Shown: piece after piece, positions 21,991 to 34,939 of the stretch
Position numbering within the stretch: position 1 is the first letter of the stretch
Layout: every line of letters starts with the position of its first letter
Origin: Porpolomopsis calyptriformis
Lineage: Eukaryota > Basidiomycota > Agaricomycetes > Agaricales > Hygrophoraceae
DNA: 64,000 nt
NCBI GenBank assembly: GCA_951640195.1
Contig: OX621170.1
Span: 1,798,001 to 1,862,000 of the forward strand
Direction: 5' to 3'
Notes under the pieces: generated by a model
Databases searched by the model: none
Told to the model about the DNA's origin: nothing
The model's input: the letters and a program-made list of their open reading frames with translations, nothing else
Program-made: the position numbers and the translations under genes

Positions 21991-24091
21991 ATGCTGCCTG
22001 GACAAACCCCCGTCTTCGTAATGAGTGCGTAGGCCTCTTAAAACTCTCACACACCTCACCAAAGTCGCCTCAGATACTGCGCCAGAGAGGCAGTCAGGGC
22101 GTAAAGCCCAGATCTCGAACATCACTGCGGCTAAGGTAAGTATTCTCTACGCTGATCTCATTGCCGGATTCAATTTGTTTCAAAGACCGTGGCCGATGTC
22201 ATCCGGACGTGCTTAGGACCGAAATCCATGCTTAAGATGATCTTGGATCCGATGGGCGGCATTTTGTAGGTTTGAACTAATCGTCAACACCAAATAACTT
22301 CACTATCGCATTAGGCTAACAAACGACGGCAATGCTATCCTTCGTGAGATTGATGTCGCCCATCCTGCCGCCAAAAACATGATCGAGCTTAGTCGAACCC
22401 AAGATGAGGAATGTGGCGACGGAACAACAAGCGTGATTATCATTGGTGCGAAATCCTTTTTATGCGGTCCTCTTCTTCTATCTAAGGCACCTCATAGCCG
22501 GGGAGATCCTGGCACAATCTCTATCGCAACTTGAACGCGACATTCACCCGGTAGTGATAATTTCCGCATACAACAAAGCTCTCAAAGAGGCTCTGGAGAT
22601 AATCAAACGCATTTCCGTACCAATCGACGTGTTAAATGATGACGAGATGCTCGCTCTCATTAAAACCTCCATTGGGACCAAGTTCGTCATGCGGTGGTCC
22701 GACCTGATGTGCAAACTTGCTCTGCAGGCCGTGCGGGTAGTAGCACAGGACGACAACGGGATGAAGACCGTGGATATCAAGCGCTATGCTAGGGTCGAAA
22801 AGGTGCCCGGGGGGGAGATTGAGCAAAGTTGTGTCTTGAGTGGTGTCATGCTCAATAAGGATATCACACATCCCAACATGAGACGTCGAATCGTGAATCC
22901 GAGGATTGTACTTCTTGATTGCCCTCTGGAGTATAAGAAGGGAGAAAGTCAAACTAACATGGAGTTTTCGAAGGAGACGGATTGGGAGAGGGCTCAGAGT
23001 ATAGAGGAGGAGCAAGTCAAGTTGCTTGTAAGCAAGATTATGGAGTTCAAGCCCGACTTGGTCATCACAGAAAAGGGCGTCTCTGGTCAGATTTTCTCTT
23101 TTTCTTGCTGAATTTATGGTGACCCTGTCTCAAAGACATTGCGCAAGGAGTGTTCGAGAAGCACAACGTTTCTGCCATCCGGAGGGTCCGCAAATCAGAC
23201 AATAATCGCATAGCGCTAGCGGTTGGAGCCACCATCGTCAATCGAGTCGAGGACCTGCGGGAATCCGACGTAGGCACAAAATGCGGTCTGTTTAATATCG
23301 AAAAAATTGGTGACGAGTGAGTCAAAAGCAATCACTTACCAGAATTGCCTGGATAACCTATTTGCATCGTAGGTATTTCACTTTCTTGACAGAGTGCGAT
23401 TCTCCTAAAGCCTGCACGATCGTCCTGCGTGGACCTTCTAAAGACATCTTGAATGAAGTTGATCGTAACCTGGCGGATGCCATGTCCGTCGCGCGCAATG
23501 TCGTCTTTCACCCAATGCTAGCACCTGGTGGCGGCGCAACAGAGATGGCTATCAGCGTAGGTTTGCACGCGAAGGCAAGGAGCATTGTTGGTGTAGAAGG
23601 GTGGCCATTCAGGGCAGTAGCGGATGCTATGGAGGTGATTCCTCGGACTTTGGTCCAGAATAGTGGCGGAAATGCTATTCGTGTTCTAACAGAGTTGCGG
23701 GTTCGGTCATGTCTGTTTAAATTTATTCTTTCATCCTGCTGATTTACTACTCCAGGCCAAACACACGAACGGGGAGAATTCATGGGGCGTCAATGGCGAG
23801 ACAGGTAAAATCGTCGACATGAAAAGCTACGGACTTTATGAATCCGCAAGTGTGAAGGTGAGATAATTATTCATGAGGAATGCTGGGGACGTGCCGATGT
23901 CTTTCTGCAGATCCAAATACTCAAAACGGCGATTGAGGTAAAACCTTCACTTTTCATTTGGGAATTAAGGATAATGACAATCCTTATGCTAGGCTGCTCG
24001 CATGCTTCTGAGAGTAGATGATGTAGTACAGGCGACACGAAAAGAGAAGCAGCAGGAGCAGGGTGCACCTCCAGAGGAGATGATGGAATAA
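21991..24091 (+). CDS. CCT3: T-complex protein 1 subunit gamma (CCT3)
   Basis: One of the eight subunits of the cytosolic chaperonin that folds actin and tubulin. Segments in order: [71 protein letters not shown] (ATP hydrolysis loop with GDGTT), [26 protein letters not shown], and [24 protein letters not shown] is taken as the start, matching the short family N-terminus before the first intron. At least seven short introns are needed. The stop is at 24089-24091, six bases before the stop of ALG12 on the other strand, so the two 3' UTRs must overlap. Confidence 0.96.
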
Positions 24092-24097
24092 GGAGTG

Positions 24098-26061
24098 TCA
24101 TAGGGGATTCTCACTGTCTGAAACGCCAGTTATCCGCTCTAGAATGCACAGTTTGTCCTGCTTCGACATCTCCAAAATGTTGCCCGATCTCCGCCATGCT
24201 AACTCTTTGATCACTGTACTATCCCACTTCCACCCTCCAAACCCAGACACGCCCTTCACATACTTCCAATCTTGGCCAAAATCCAATGGTAAACAAGACA
24301 CTTCTGCGATCAGATGTGTTATCTCTCTTGCTGCAGTCAGTTCCGCTGGGGAAAGAGATTCGGTCTTGTTGTATGACCAATCCATCTCAACGGGGGAGGA
24401 AACAAAGAACGGTGGGACGTAAATTTGAAGGAAGAGGGAGGCCCCGGTCTGTGCGGCAAGGTTGGATATGTGAACGTGCACTGCGTAAAACGTGAAAGTA
24501 CGAATGAGTCCATAATTTCTCTGGAATTAGCAGTCAACTTTACCATGAGATCGATCCTTGTATATCGAGTTGAAAGCCGCCAGGGCTTCCCCGCCTGGAT
24601 AGTTATGGATAGAAGCCATTGTCTGGAAGGTGGTTAAGACAATGTTGGCTGCGACGATGCCAATCGCGATAAGGCAAAGAAGATATCCACGAACGCTCCA
24701 TTTCTTACGAGATACCCTGTAAATGTAATAAGCATTCGCAAGTAACTCCATGAGCTTTGGACACCCCGAGAAACAACTCACATCCAACTAGCACCTCGGG
24801 CGGCAGCGATATTGAAGAAAGGAACGACATAAACAATGAATCGCCACTCTTTGTGACCAAGGCAGCTGATCAGCGAAATGAACACAAGCGGTGGGAGAAG
24901 AAGGATTCGCATTCGGGGGTCGAGCGTGGCGCCAAGTAGCGAAAGCGGTAGAGAGCCAAGGAGGAGTTTTGGGAGGTGAGACGTTATGTATTCGTGGAAG
25001 GGTGAAACCTGATTGGCGATTTCGAATGTGATTCGCGTGAAGTGGATAGAATTGGCTTACACCCCATTCCGAACTTTTCCCTTCAAACACGTTGAAATAA
25101 AATCCGGCAAATTCAGGCCAAAGGGGGAAGCGATCCCAAAAGTAAGAATCTACAGTGACAGTGGTTACTGCGAATGCACTGTCAAAAACACAAGAGAACA
25201 TAGGAGTGATGACTATACGAACCAAAGGATATTGCACTAGATATCAGACCTATTCGTATGGTACCCAAAAGGGATATGTATCCAAGGAAGAGGGATTGAA
25301 GGACGAAGGGGAGAAGGAGCAAGAAAACCTCTGATCGAAAAATAATTGTGGTAAAAACGAGCAGAGCGATTGCTGCATAAATATTCTTAGGATGAGGGCG
25401 TATCACATTGCGGTCTTGAGCAAGTATGAAATATAGTGCAAGATTCACTACAGAAAGACTCAAGAAATCGCGCGGCAGACAGTTGATAAGATACACACCA
25501 GGAAACAAAGCAAACATATTTGGTAATGTCCTTCCCATCCAGAACGGGAGGTGAAATTGGGAGCAGGTTAACAGGACAAAGAATAATGCAGTTAAAGCAC
25601 CGAATCGTCGGGAGACGGCGCTTTTGACAAAACCCAAGGCAGATGCATTGAGGGTGGCAAGAACCAAACGTACTGTGATCTGTCAGCAGAGTGAGGTTCG
25701 AGAAAGCGTACGAAACAAGACGGACCAGCTATCTGAAGGCTAAATTTGGTGGGTGAAAAGGCCCAGCTTGCCAGGTAGATGACTGGCTTTGATATCCACG
25801 CAAGAAGAACATTTCCAAGAAAAGTTCTGGGTACTGCACCAGGAAATATAAAGTGGTCATACTTGGGCGACAGATGAATAAATATACGGTAGAAATGGCC
25901 TTTCTTCGCACGTTTTGAAGAGCAGAAGGGCGGACGCCGTACATCAGCACATCATGTGTTGCGTGTAAGTTGAAGCTTTCTTCCACCTTGGTGTAAGGAG
26001 CGAGCAAGACGTGAATGCATGCTGTAACTGTAATTACTTGGTTAAGGACGTATTCAAGCAT
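24098..26061 (-). CDS. ALG12: ALG12-type dolichyl-P-mannose alpha-1,6-mannosyltransferase
   Basis: A GT22-family multipass ER enzyme that adds the eighth mannose to the lipid-linked N-glycan precursor. The N-terminus has [19 protein letters not shown] with the family acidic loop motif. Later come [45 protein letters not shown] and the GT22 signature HKEWRF. Hydrophobic helices alternate throughout, and the C-terminal lumenal part is soluble. The related GPI mannosyltransferases lack the WPEF...SSEWG arrangement, so ALG12 is preferred. The ATG at 26061 gives [11 protein letters not shown]. Confidence 0.93.
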
Positions 26062-26282
26062 TGGAGGTGGTTTTAGTGTGACACAACTGTGACAGTAGTA
26101 CGACCCAAACCCCTAAGTACCAGTTACAATCTGCAGACCTCTCTGCGATACTCCAGGAGCTCAATGGGCGGTGAATGTTATGGGTGGTGAATCGAGTGAA
26201 AGTCGTCTCGATCGTCAGCATGTGCGAACATATTAGTCAGTGTTGCCATAGTAGGCCTTCAAGCCATTTCGTCTTCGCTGCC

Positions 26283-29200
26283 ATGTTTCTTCCACTCTCC
26301 TCGATAGTCCTTCTCTTACCGTCTGTTGTTCTCTCACATGCGAAGGGAAACTCTACCCCCGTACAGCAGGCCCTTTCGGCGTACGAATATTCGGTATGTT
26401 CGCAAACAGGAATCATGGCTCGTTTTCCTCCGCAGCTTACATTGTTTCCAGTCTTTGGCACGTATAATTCCACCAGGCAAGTACCATGCCAAAAGGATTG
26501 AATGTACACATCCGATAAGTTCCGTTGTATATATCTAGAGAAATGCCCGCCGTGCTTCAATTGCCTTCTCCCTGCTTTCATCTGTGGCCAATACGGAAAC
26601 TGTGATCCGTACGATGGACAATGCAAATGCCCAGCAGGTTGGGGCGGAGTTGACTGTCTCGTACCACGTACGATCACCTTGTTGGTTGGACTTTCTTCAC
26701 GCTCAAATGTTCCCTCTTCAAAGAGTGTGACTCACTCGCGGACGGCGATCAGCGTCGGTTGCGAGAAGATGGAAAATCTTGTGAGTGCAAAGACGGCTGG
26801 GGAGGAATCAATTGCAACGGCAAGTTTTGGCCACTTCGATTTATGCATTTTAAATCGAGACAGAAATATAGTTTGCGAAAACGATGACGCGTGCATAGGA
26901 TTCCCGCTGGCTGGTGGGATATCTTCCTTCGAAGCTGATGATGTGGATCCCGTCAACATGACTTGCTACAAAGGTGGAGAAACCGTGTTCAATAATCATC
27001 AAATGTGCAACGTTACAAGTCTGTCGTTCCTTTTGATCCATTTTTTTCTCTCACCCCATTATTATTCCCCAGACCGCAAAATTCTGGATATGCTTCCCGA
27101 TCGGCCCCCGCAGGTAACTTTTAGCTGTAACACCATGTCTTCTTCATGCGACTTCCAATTCTGGACCGCGGAAATCGAATCGTTCTATTGTTCCTTAGAT
27201 AACTGCACATCGAAAACAAAACCAGGCTATACAGTCAATACCACTATTTATTCGTGTGAGCATATCAAATGTGCCTGCATTCCCGGACGGTTCATCTGTG
27301 GGGAGGATGGAAGTGTTGGTAGGTGTGATCTGGTAAACCTTGGATGAGCTGTCTGACTCTTTTCACGGCGACGAATTATAGATATCAGTGATTTCCTGAC
27401 AGAAGAGATTAGAGGTCCTGCAGAATTCAGCTGTAAATCGAACGCAGGATGCAAGTTCGAGGAGCCTGCTATGAACCAACTTATCAATGACATCTTCGGC
27501 GACGGCTACATATCCTTGGAGTGTTACGGTGGCGAGTGTCTGCATTATTCCCAGGTACCAGGATACGTGGTAAGTCCACTGTTCTCCACCCGTCCGTTCT
27601 TTGATTCGACGTCACCTTCAGCATCCACCCAAACCAGATAACTCATATTGGATTGCCCTCAGCGCAGCAGGAGCTGGCCTGATTGTTGTTTTCACTTCTT
27701 CAGGTGCGTTTCTCTCACCACACGTTCTAGTCCCCAACAAATTTTCAATGGCGCATAGTCCTTTGGTACGCTGGGCGGACTTCCGGTGATGAGATCGGCA
27801 ACATTCGCCTCCCCGACAATGAAGCATCAAAGCTAATGAGTGACCATGTCCCTGCTAGTCTCCACTTTTTCAACCTCACGTACACCCTCGGCAATCGCAC
27901 AATTCTCGATTCTATATCTGGTTCCATCAAATCTGGACAAATTATGGCCATCATGGGAGCATCCGGAGCAGGCAAATCCACTTTCCTTGATATCCTAGCG
28001 CGCAAGCGTAAGAAAGGGATCGTGAGCGGCACAACGCTTGTCAATGGGAAGGTTGTGAAGGATGAGAAGTTCAAGACGGTTATGGGATTCGTAGACCAAG
28101 AGGACACATTGATGAGCACGTTGACGGTTTACGAGACCGTATTGTATTCGGCCTTGTTGAGGTTACCGAGGGAGATGAGCTACGAGGCAAAGAAGTTCAG
28201 GACACTAGAGACTCTGAATGAGTTGGGTATTCTGGGTATCAAGGATGCAAGGATCGGTGATTCAGGTATGTGAAGGGAGCTGATCATTAAGAAGTCACTG
28301 ATAAATACCGGTTTAGGTCGTCGCTCGATCTCAGGAGGAGAGAAGAGACGTGTGTCGATCGCGTGTGAACTTGTCACCAGCCCCTCGATCTTGTTCCTCG
28401 ATGAACCCACAAGTGGCGAGTGGATATGTTACACCCTTGCAACATCCTATCCTGACGTAGTTTCTTAGGTCTGGATGCGTATAATGCCTTCAACGTGGTC
28501 GAGAGTTTGGTCTCTCTAGCTCGGGTGTACAAGCGCACAGTTGTCTTCACGATCCATCAACCTCGTAGCAACATAGTCTCGCTATTCGACCAACTGATTG
28601 TGCTCGCTATGGGCAAGATGATTTACTCCGGCGAGTTTTCCAAATGCCAAGATTACTTTGCCAGCATAGGACAGCCATGCCCCCCAGGCTTTAACATTGC
28701 CGATTTCCTCAGTAAGTACCGAGTTACGGTTCAACTAGCACAACGAATTAACATAAGGCCTAGTTGACTTGACAATGCGAGCTGGAATGGACCAACAAAC
28801 ACCCGACAGCCCTGTTACAACGCCGCCTACACCACTAGATGATGAAGAACGCGCCATTGGACGCCCTGTCCCTCTTTCGGTTCGTGCCCGTGGTCCTGGA
28901 CAATCCTCCATAGATAATGATACAAAACTACAGACCCGATCGAACTCGGCGGGAGGGTACATCAAGCGTAAAACGTCGCAGTTATTCGGTGCAGTCTCGA
29001 GTTCGTCTCATTCAGGTGGAGATATGCCGCTCGCACCGATGCTGTCGTCGTTGGTGGAAGCGTATAGTCAGAGTGACATCGCTGCTGATATCAAGAATGA
29101 AACAAGGGCAGTGTCGAGCGCTCAGACAAACAGGGATGGCAATGGGACCGCAAATATCAATGGGACTGGGAACGGGGGAAACGAGTTACCGGACTTCCTT

Positions 29201-30507
29201 GATGAGAATTCGTCATTGATAGGGAGGAAGAGGGCAAGCTGGACCACACAGTTCCGAATATTGAGTGGTCGGGCGTTCAAGAATCTGTATCGGGATCCGG
29301 CGCTTTTGACTGCTCACTATATATCGTCAATTGCCCTAGCCTGTGAGTACGGCGGTCGGGATCGCCTGCAGTGTTCACTAAAAATTCCTTATTCAGTGAT
29401 ATGTGGGCTGTTCTTCCACAATGTGACGTAAGTATTCATTGAAATTTTGTCCAGTTTTGATTCTACTCGTCCCCTTTAGCAATGATATTGCCGGTTTCCA
29501 GAACCGACTAGGTGCGTTTATGTTCGCACCATTGTCGCAATCCGTGGTTACTCATTCTACCCTCAGGCGTCTTCTTCTTCACGCTAGCCCTCTTCGGTTT
29601 CTCTTGTTTATCGAGTCTAGGCCTCTTCGCCAATGAGCGGATACTATTCATGCGTGAAAGGTTTGCTCACCCCATCTTTTGTTGCTACTGTATTCTGATC
29701 ATGCTACAGAGCAAACGGATACTATTCGTCGTTTACATACTTCTCTTCAAAGGTTCGTGACTAAAGTAAGCCATTGTAGCATGATATTCATCATCTGGAC
29801 CCATGGGTATAGGTCCTCTTTGATATCTTGCCCTTACGACTGGTTCCACCGTTTGTCTTTGGGGGCATAGTTTACGGACTCGTCGGCCTCGTGCCCACCG
29901 TTCCCGGCTTTTGGAAATTCCTGCTCACACTAGTTTTGTTCAATCTCACTACGGCAAGTGTGGTGCTCTGGCTGTCTATCGCGTTCGCCAGCATCAGCGT
30001 GGCCAGCTTGGTCGGGACTTTGGTCATGTTGTTCAAGTACGTACGGCACGTTTTTTGTTTCTTGAGTAGTCTGTGCTGACTACCCCTATACAGCTTGCTG
30101 TTCACAGGCTTGTTGATTAACAGGGAAACTGTCGTGCCAGCTCTACAATGGTTGCACACGATTTCATTCTTCCACGCTGCTTTCGAAGCATTGGCCGTGA
30201 ACGAACTGCGATACTTACAATTGAAGGAGGTTAAGGTTAGCAAGGGCTCATGCTTGCTGCCACTATTGTTTGTTAACCGAATGTTTGAAAGTATGGTGTG
30301 GAGTTGGATCTTCCAGCCGCAACCATCCTCTCCGTGTTTGGACTGCGAGCCCAGGTATGATGCTTCTTGGATATTGGAGGTGGGATACTAACGTGATCAT
30401 GACAGTCTTTCTGGTGGCCAAACATCTCTTTACTTGGGATCTTTTTTGTTCTCTTCACAACTGCAAGCTACTTGCAGCTCCACTTCTTTGTCAAAGAGAA
30501 ACGGTAG
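26283..30507 (+). CDS. ABCG-family transporter, ADP1 type with EGF-like ectodomain
   Basis: A signal peptide ([22 protein letters not shown]) leads to a lumenal Cys-rich domain with EGF-like repeats ([22 protein letters not shown], then [12 protein letters not shown]). A transmembrane helix ([20 protein letters not shown]) follows. The ATPase domain has Walker [10 protein letters not shown] (about 27957), signature [13 protein letters not shown] (28328), Walker [14 protein letters not shown] split by an intron, and the H-loop TIHQPR (28552). A long Ser-rich linker precedes the C-terminal transmembrane domain ([16 protein letters not shown] to HFFVKEKR). This half-size order with an extra N-terminal ectodomain is that of yeast Adp1. 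The substrate is unknown. Introns are numerous; the stop is at 30505-30507. Confidence 0.92.
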
Positions 30508-31044
30508 ATCAACTTTAATGTGTTATAGTCATAGTCGGAATAGATACCTATACTTACGGATGGTGTAATATTGTCTCAAGTACGTATACATCGCCAGGAG
30601 GGTTTGTGTGGCCGTGTGGCCGTTAGACCAGTTGAAAGCAGAATTGTAGAAAAGTGGGAGGAGGCAGGATTAGCGGAGTGAATGGTTCAATGTGTATCAC
30701 ATCCGTCTGTAGGTTGAACTTGGATTCAAGGCATCAACGAAAACGATATAATTTACAATTGGGAGGGAAAGAAAAGGACAAGAATACAGGAAGTGTTAAA
30801 AGTGTTAATATGAGCGGTCAGCACGTCAGCACGATACAAAAGGCAAGGATATCGGAACGGTAGACGAAGAGAAAATAGATAACTTTTCAAAGCCAACAAG
30901 ACAAATTTGTTACCAAGGTGAGGAAAACTGCAGAAGAAGCATATAGCGGAGAAACAAAAAGGGGAGAAGGAAGTGCCAATGAAAAAAGACAAGAAGGAAA
31001 CGCAAACGCACATTAAATATTATTATAATGCACACCCCCACAGC
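30508..31044. other. Convergent intergenic region
   Basis: 3' ends of the ABCG gene and the PPS1-like gene meet here. Reading frames are short and unlike protein; the sequence is A-rich toward 30900-31020. Nothing else is seen. Confidence 0.5.
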
Positions 31045-34000
31045 TCAGTGCAAATACTTCTCATTGAGCGCATGTACTTCCTTCGCCAAGTACGGCCAGC
31101 TCAAAGCTCGGGACAATTCAACCCTCAGGTTCTCCTCGTCCTCTCCCGCTCGCTCCCTGGCGAGTTTCACCTCCCACCCACACAGGTTGTACAGGAGACG
31201 CATGTTCGGTTGGATCAACACTGAAAGTCGGCGAGAACGCACGATAAGGTAAGCATCGACGAGTGGGAGACCGAGGTGCTTCATCACATAGGCGATCTGA
31301 TCCCGACCAAACGGTCAACTTTCCCTCTCAAAAGAAAGACGGGGAAAATCATCGAGGACACTCACAGTAACAGTGGCACTCCGAGAGACTCCAACGCGGC
31401 AGTGAACCAATACCTGTCCGCCATCCATCCTGGCTTTCTCAATCCACGCACAAATAGGTTCTAGTTGCGGCTCCAACGTATCGATCCCGTCATCACACAC
31501 TCCTTTGATATCCAACACCTTGATCCGTCCCTCGCGCTCCTCTATCCACAAAGATCCCTGGTGTCCCGGGCCTTTTCCCGCGATGAAATGTGGGCCTGTA
31601 TTACCATATTCCTGTGTCGAGCAAGTCGTATTGGCGGTAGTCGTAGCAGAAGGAATGAACGGACAAGACGCGTTGATATGTGGTGGCGGGACGAGCGCAC
31701 ATTCTCCGACCGAAACGACATGAGTTATACCCAGTGCGTGTAGCATATACGCATTAGATGCGTGGTTCCTGTCGTTCGTTGAAATGAGAACCCGGACGAC
31801 TTCCGCCCTGGGAAAAAAAAAAAAAAAAAAAAAGACTCACAAATTCCCAAGATAAAGGAACGGGAGGACTCGACTCGGAAAACTGCCGTCAAACCTCGGA
31901 TCATTGAACCATGCCTGGTGATCCCCGAACAAACTAGGCAACCACGGACTAGTACTCGCCCGTGGTCGAGATTTGTGATGGGTCTGAGAAGGCACTACCA
32001 TCATCGTCGCGGGTGGTGATGGCGGTGGGGACGGGGACACCGACTCGGACTCGGACTCCGATAGCGAATGCGACCTCGAATGTGTGAGGTACGCGTGCGA
32101 TGGTGATACAGCCGACTGAGACTGAGACAATGACTGAAACGAGTAGGACTGAGAATACGGTGATTGTGTGCACGACACCGAATTAGCCGCAGGTCTCTTA
32201 TACGGGTTCTGCATCCTCGTCCCTCTATATTCCTCTTCACTCCCCCCTCCTCCCCCACCGGCGTCGCCAGAACCATGAAACTTGGCCTCGACCCTTCTTA
32301 AAACCCCCAAATCGGCCTGATGCACGAAAAAACTCCGTTTCTTTACGACTTGCAACTCTAAATAGGCTTCAGGTAGACTCAACCCTCGCACGGCCATGAG
32401 AAGGCAAAGCGCGGCTACGGACGACTCGGTGTATCCGTCTGAAGAGTATATGAGGATCTTGAGAGGCCGAGTGCGACGTGATAGGGTTCCGTGTGGGTTC
32501 GGTGGTAGGGAAGTGAAAGAGCGCGTTCGGAATGGGGGGGGAGGTAGGGCTGAAGTCGGATAGGAAGCGGAAAGTGATAAGGTGGGCCCTGGGGGAAGTG
32601 GGGACGCGGCAGAAGACCACCTTCGAGAACCTGAGCCCGCCGATGGTCGTGGTGGTGCCGAAGCTGGGGGTAGTGGGAGAGATGGCATATGCAACCGCGG
32701 GCTAGGGATCTGTAAAACCCGCTCGAGGAACTTGACCACAGGTACTATTGCATTCACGGTCATGGTACACGATAACGGTGAACTCGGGAACGGTAAGTGA
32801 ATCACAGCGTTCGCATTCGGGGGTGGCCTTATTGGTATCTCGCATTCGTTTTCACCGTGGGCATTATTTGCATAGCCACCTTGGCGAGCCCGACGTCGCT
32901 GGTTGCGACAACGCTCCACCCAGGCTGTATCGAGCATCTGGAGATGCTCTTCCGCGGCTCGCAAATGCGCAGCAGAGGGGAAGGGTGCAAAGTCCGTGCA
33001 TTCGATACAGATGTCATACCCAAGACCCAGTGCAGGGTCGTTCGTGATATAGTTGAAAGGGTCTGCGTCAGCCAAAGCTGACGAGGGGTGGCATTTGCCT
33101 TCATCCTTTGATTTATCCTCTTCCATGTTGATGTCTACATCGGCGGCCACATCTACATCTTCAAAAGTACTGGTTAACCCGGAGAGAACGTCCAGAGCAC
33201 AACGAGTACCCACAATTAAAGGAAGCATACGCAGGTGACAAACCCTCGACGGCCATAGGTACATCATTCGAATTTCCCAGAAATACCTGCCCGAGGCGAG
33301 GATCCCAATACGTGGCGGTCCTGCTCATATCTATCCCTTCTGCTTTGGCTTTGGCACGCGCCTGATCCTCCGCTTCCTTGGATGGATAAGCAGAGATTAT
33401 TTCGGACGCTTTGGTGAGATCCCGCATCTCGTCCCTTTCTCTTTGTGCAAAGTTTACTGTATTTGGGATTAATGGCGGCGGGTCGGTGGTGGTGGTGGTG
33501 GCGGTAGAAGGTGGGGACGGACAATGGGCATGTCGGATGATCAAATCAGGGAAAACCTTGTGCATCTCATCCGCCGTCGCTGAGAGGACAAAGACATTAT
33601 AAGCAAGCAAGCCACTTGATTCTAATTCAATTTTTTCAGGGGCCATTTCCGCGCATGAATCCTCGCGGGGAGTCAGAGCATTGTCGGCAGAAGGGTCGGA
33701 ATACGAAGAGGCAGATGATGGAGAACCAATACACTTTCCCAACCGAGACAAACGCTCCATGGCCTGTTTTTCTACGGCTGTTTTGAAGGTCTCGGCGAGA
33801 GCAATGGCATTAGATGTAAGGCCTTTGGGAGAGTAGATAACAATGTCGGATATGGTGGCATAAATGGGCTGTGCAGATTTGTTGGTTAATTGGGTTTCTG
33901 GATGCGAGAAGTAAGGACGTACGACTTGGATACCGAAATTTCTGAGGCTGATCCCGGATGGGACTATTGGGGGGATGAATTCTGGTTCACCCTCTGAATT

Positions 34001-34855
34001 TGCCCTTAAGAGGTCCCGGGGATAAAATGTGGAAGTGAGAATTGGAGATGGTGAGGTGGTTTGAGACCGGGGCGGGATGAGAGGAGAGGAGGAAGACGGG
34101 GGAGGAGAGGGAGAGGAAGAGAGAGGGGCCGAGGGTGCGTGCTTATCTGGGAGGTTGGAAGATGCCACGGAGGTTGCTGGAGATGAAAGGCTTGCGTTTG
34201 CGCTTGTTAGACACGAGTCCGTAGAGGTTGCGACTGAGCAAGTGGATGATGCAGTGGAGTCACGGCGGGGTGTGTCTGATGGGGTGGAGGAAATGGGAGT
34301 GTGGATGGGGGCAGGGGCGACCAGGGGTAGTTGTTTGTGACGGAGAGATACTGGGTGCATGTGCGACGGGCCGCTGTTGCCTTCTGGTGAGGGTGTGTTC
34401 TGGGGTGGATCGGTATTGTTGTTGTGATCGGGATCGACGTCCATTGCCAAACGGTCGGGGTCGACTAGGCACGAGGATGAAGCATCTGAGAAAGATTCAT
34501 CATCAAGTTCTTCATCTTCATCACACTCGGTCTGGTGGTCTACGGGCAGATCATCGTCGCACACGACCCAGACAAGGCCCCTAAAGTTGGGAACGCGGAT
34601 GTCCTTGAAAGTTTGGCCGGACTTGTGAGTATTGTTGGCAAAGAAGAGGTTCTGTGCGTGGTTTGAACCCTCAAGACCATGGAGGAAGGGGAATAGGACA
34701 TTATCGGGGGCGTGTGCGAGGAGGTGGTTGAGGTGGATTGAAGCAAACTGGTGAGCAGAGAGGAGACGAATGGGAGTGTGAGGGTGAGGACGAGGGTGAA
34801 TGACGGGAAGGTGGGAGAGAAAGTGAGGTGGATAGCTGAGACCATGGGTCGACAT
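31045..34855 (-). CDS. PPS1: Dual-specificity protein phosphatase, PPS1-like
   Basis: A long protein ending in a dual-specificity phosphatase domain. FLYLGNL-NHASNAYMLHALGITHVVSVGE is made by splicing out an intron with a run of 21 T. The catalytic loop HCRVGVSRSATV follows, with the acidic partner region VLDIKGVCDDGID, and the protein ends in ALNEKYLH. The N-terminal half has a PPS1-type region (FRGLVWVVCDDDLP, FGIQVVRPYFSHPETQL, YWDPRLGQVFLGNSNDVP), joined near 33240 to a second conserved part (GLGYDICIECTDFAPFP, LKILIYSSDGYTESSVAALCLL). Ser/Pro-rich linkers lie between. Yeast Pps1 acts on phosphotyrosine and phosphothreonine in cell-cycle control (family knowledge). It diverges from the DHHC gene by only 84 bp. 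Confidence 0.92.
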
Positions 34856-34939
34856 GGGAATATGATAGATAGAGGGAGGGTGTGTGTGGGATTGCTGTTA
34901 ATGCTGCTAATAAATCAATCATCTGACTTACACTCATCA
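34856..34939. promoter_or_regulatory. 84-bp bidirectional promoter region
   Basis: The start codons of the PPS1-like gene (34853-34855) and the DHHC gene (34940-34942) face away across only 84 bases. The 5' UTRs and core promoters of both must lie in this interval or inside the other gene. No TATA element is obvious. Confidence 0.5.

Noticed and set aside
33161..34340. Additional frames on both strands across the PPS1-like gene
   Set aside because: Ser/Pro-rich codons make long shadows; only the frame leading to the phosphatase motif joins through clear splice sites.
34660..34680. TGGTTTGAACCC resembling a tRNA B box
   Set aside because: Lies in PPS1 coding sequence with no A box or cloverleaf around it. 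No tRNA gene was found in the window.
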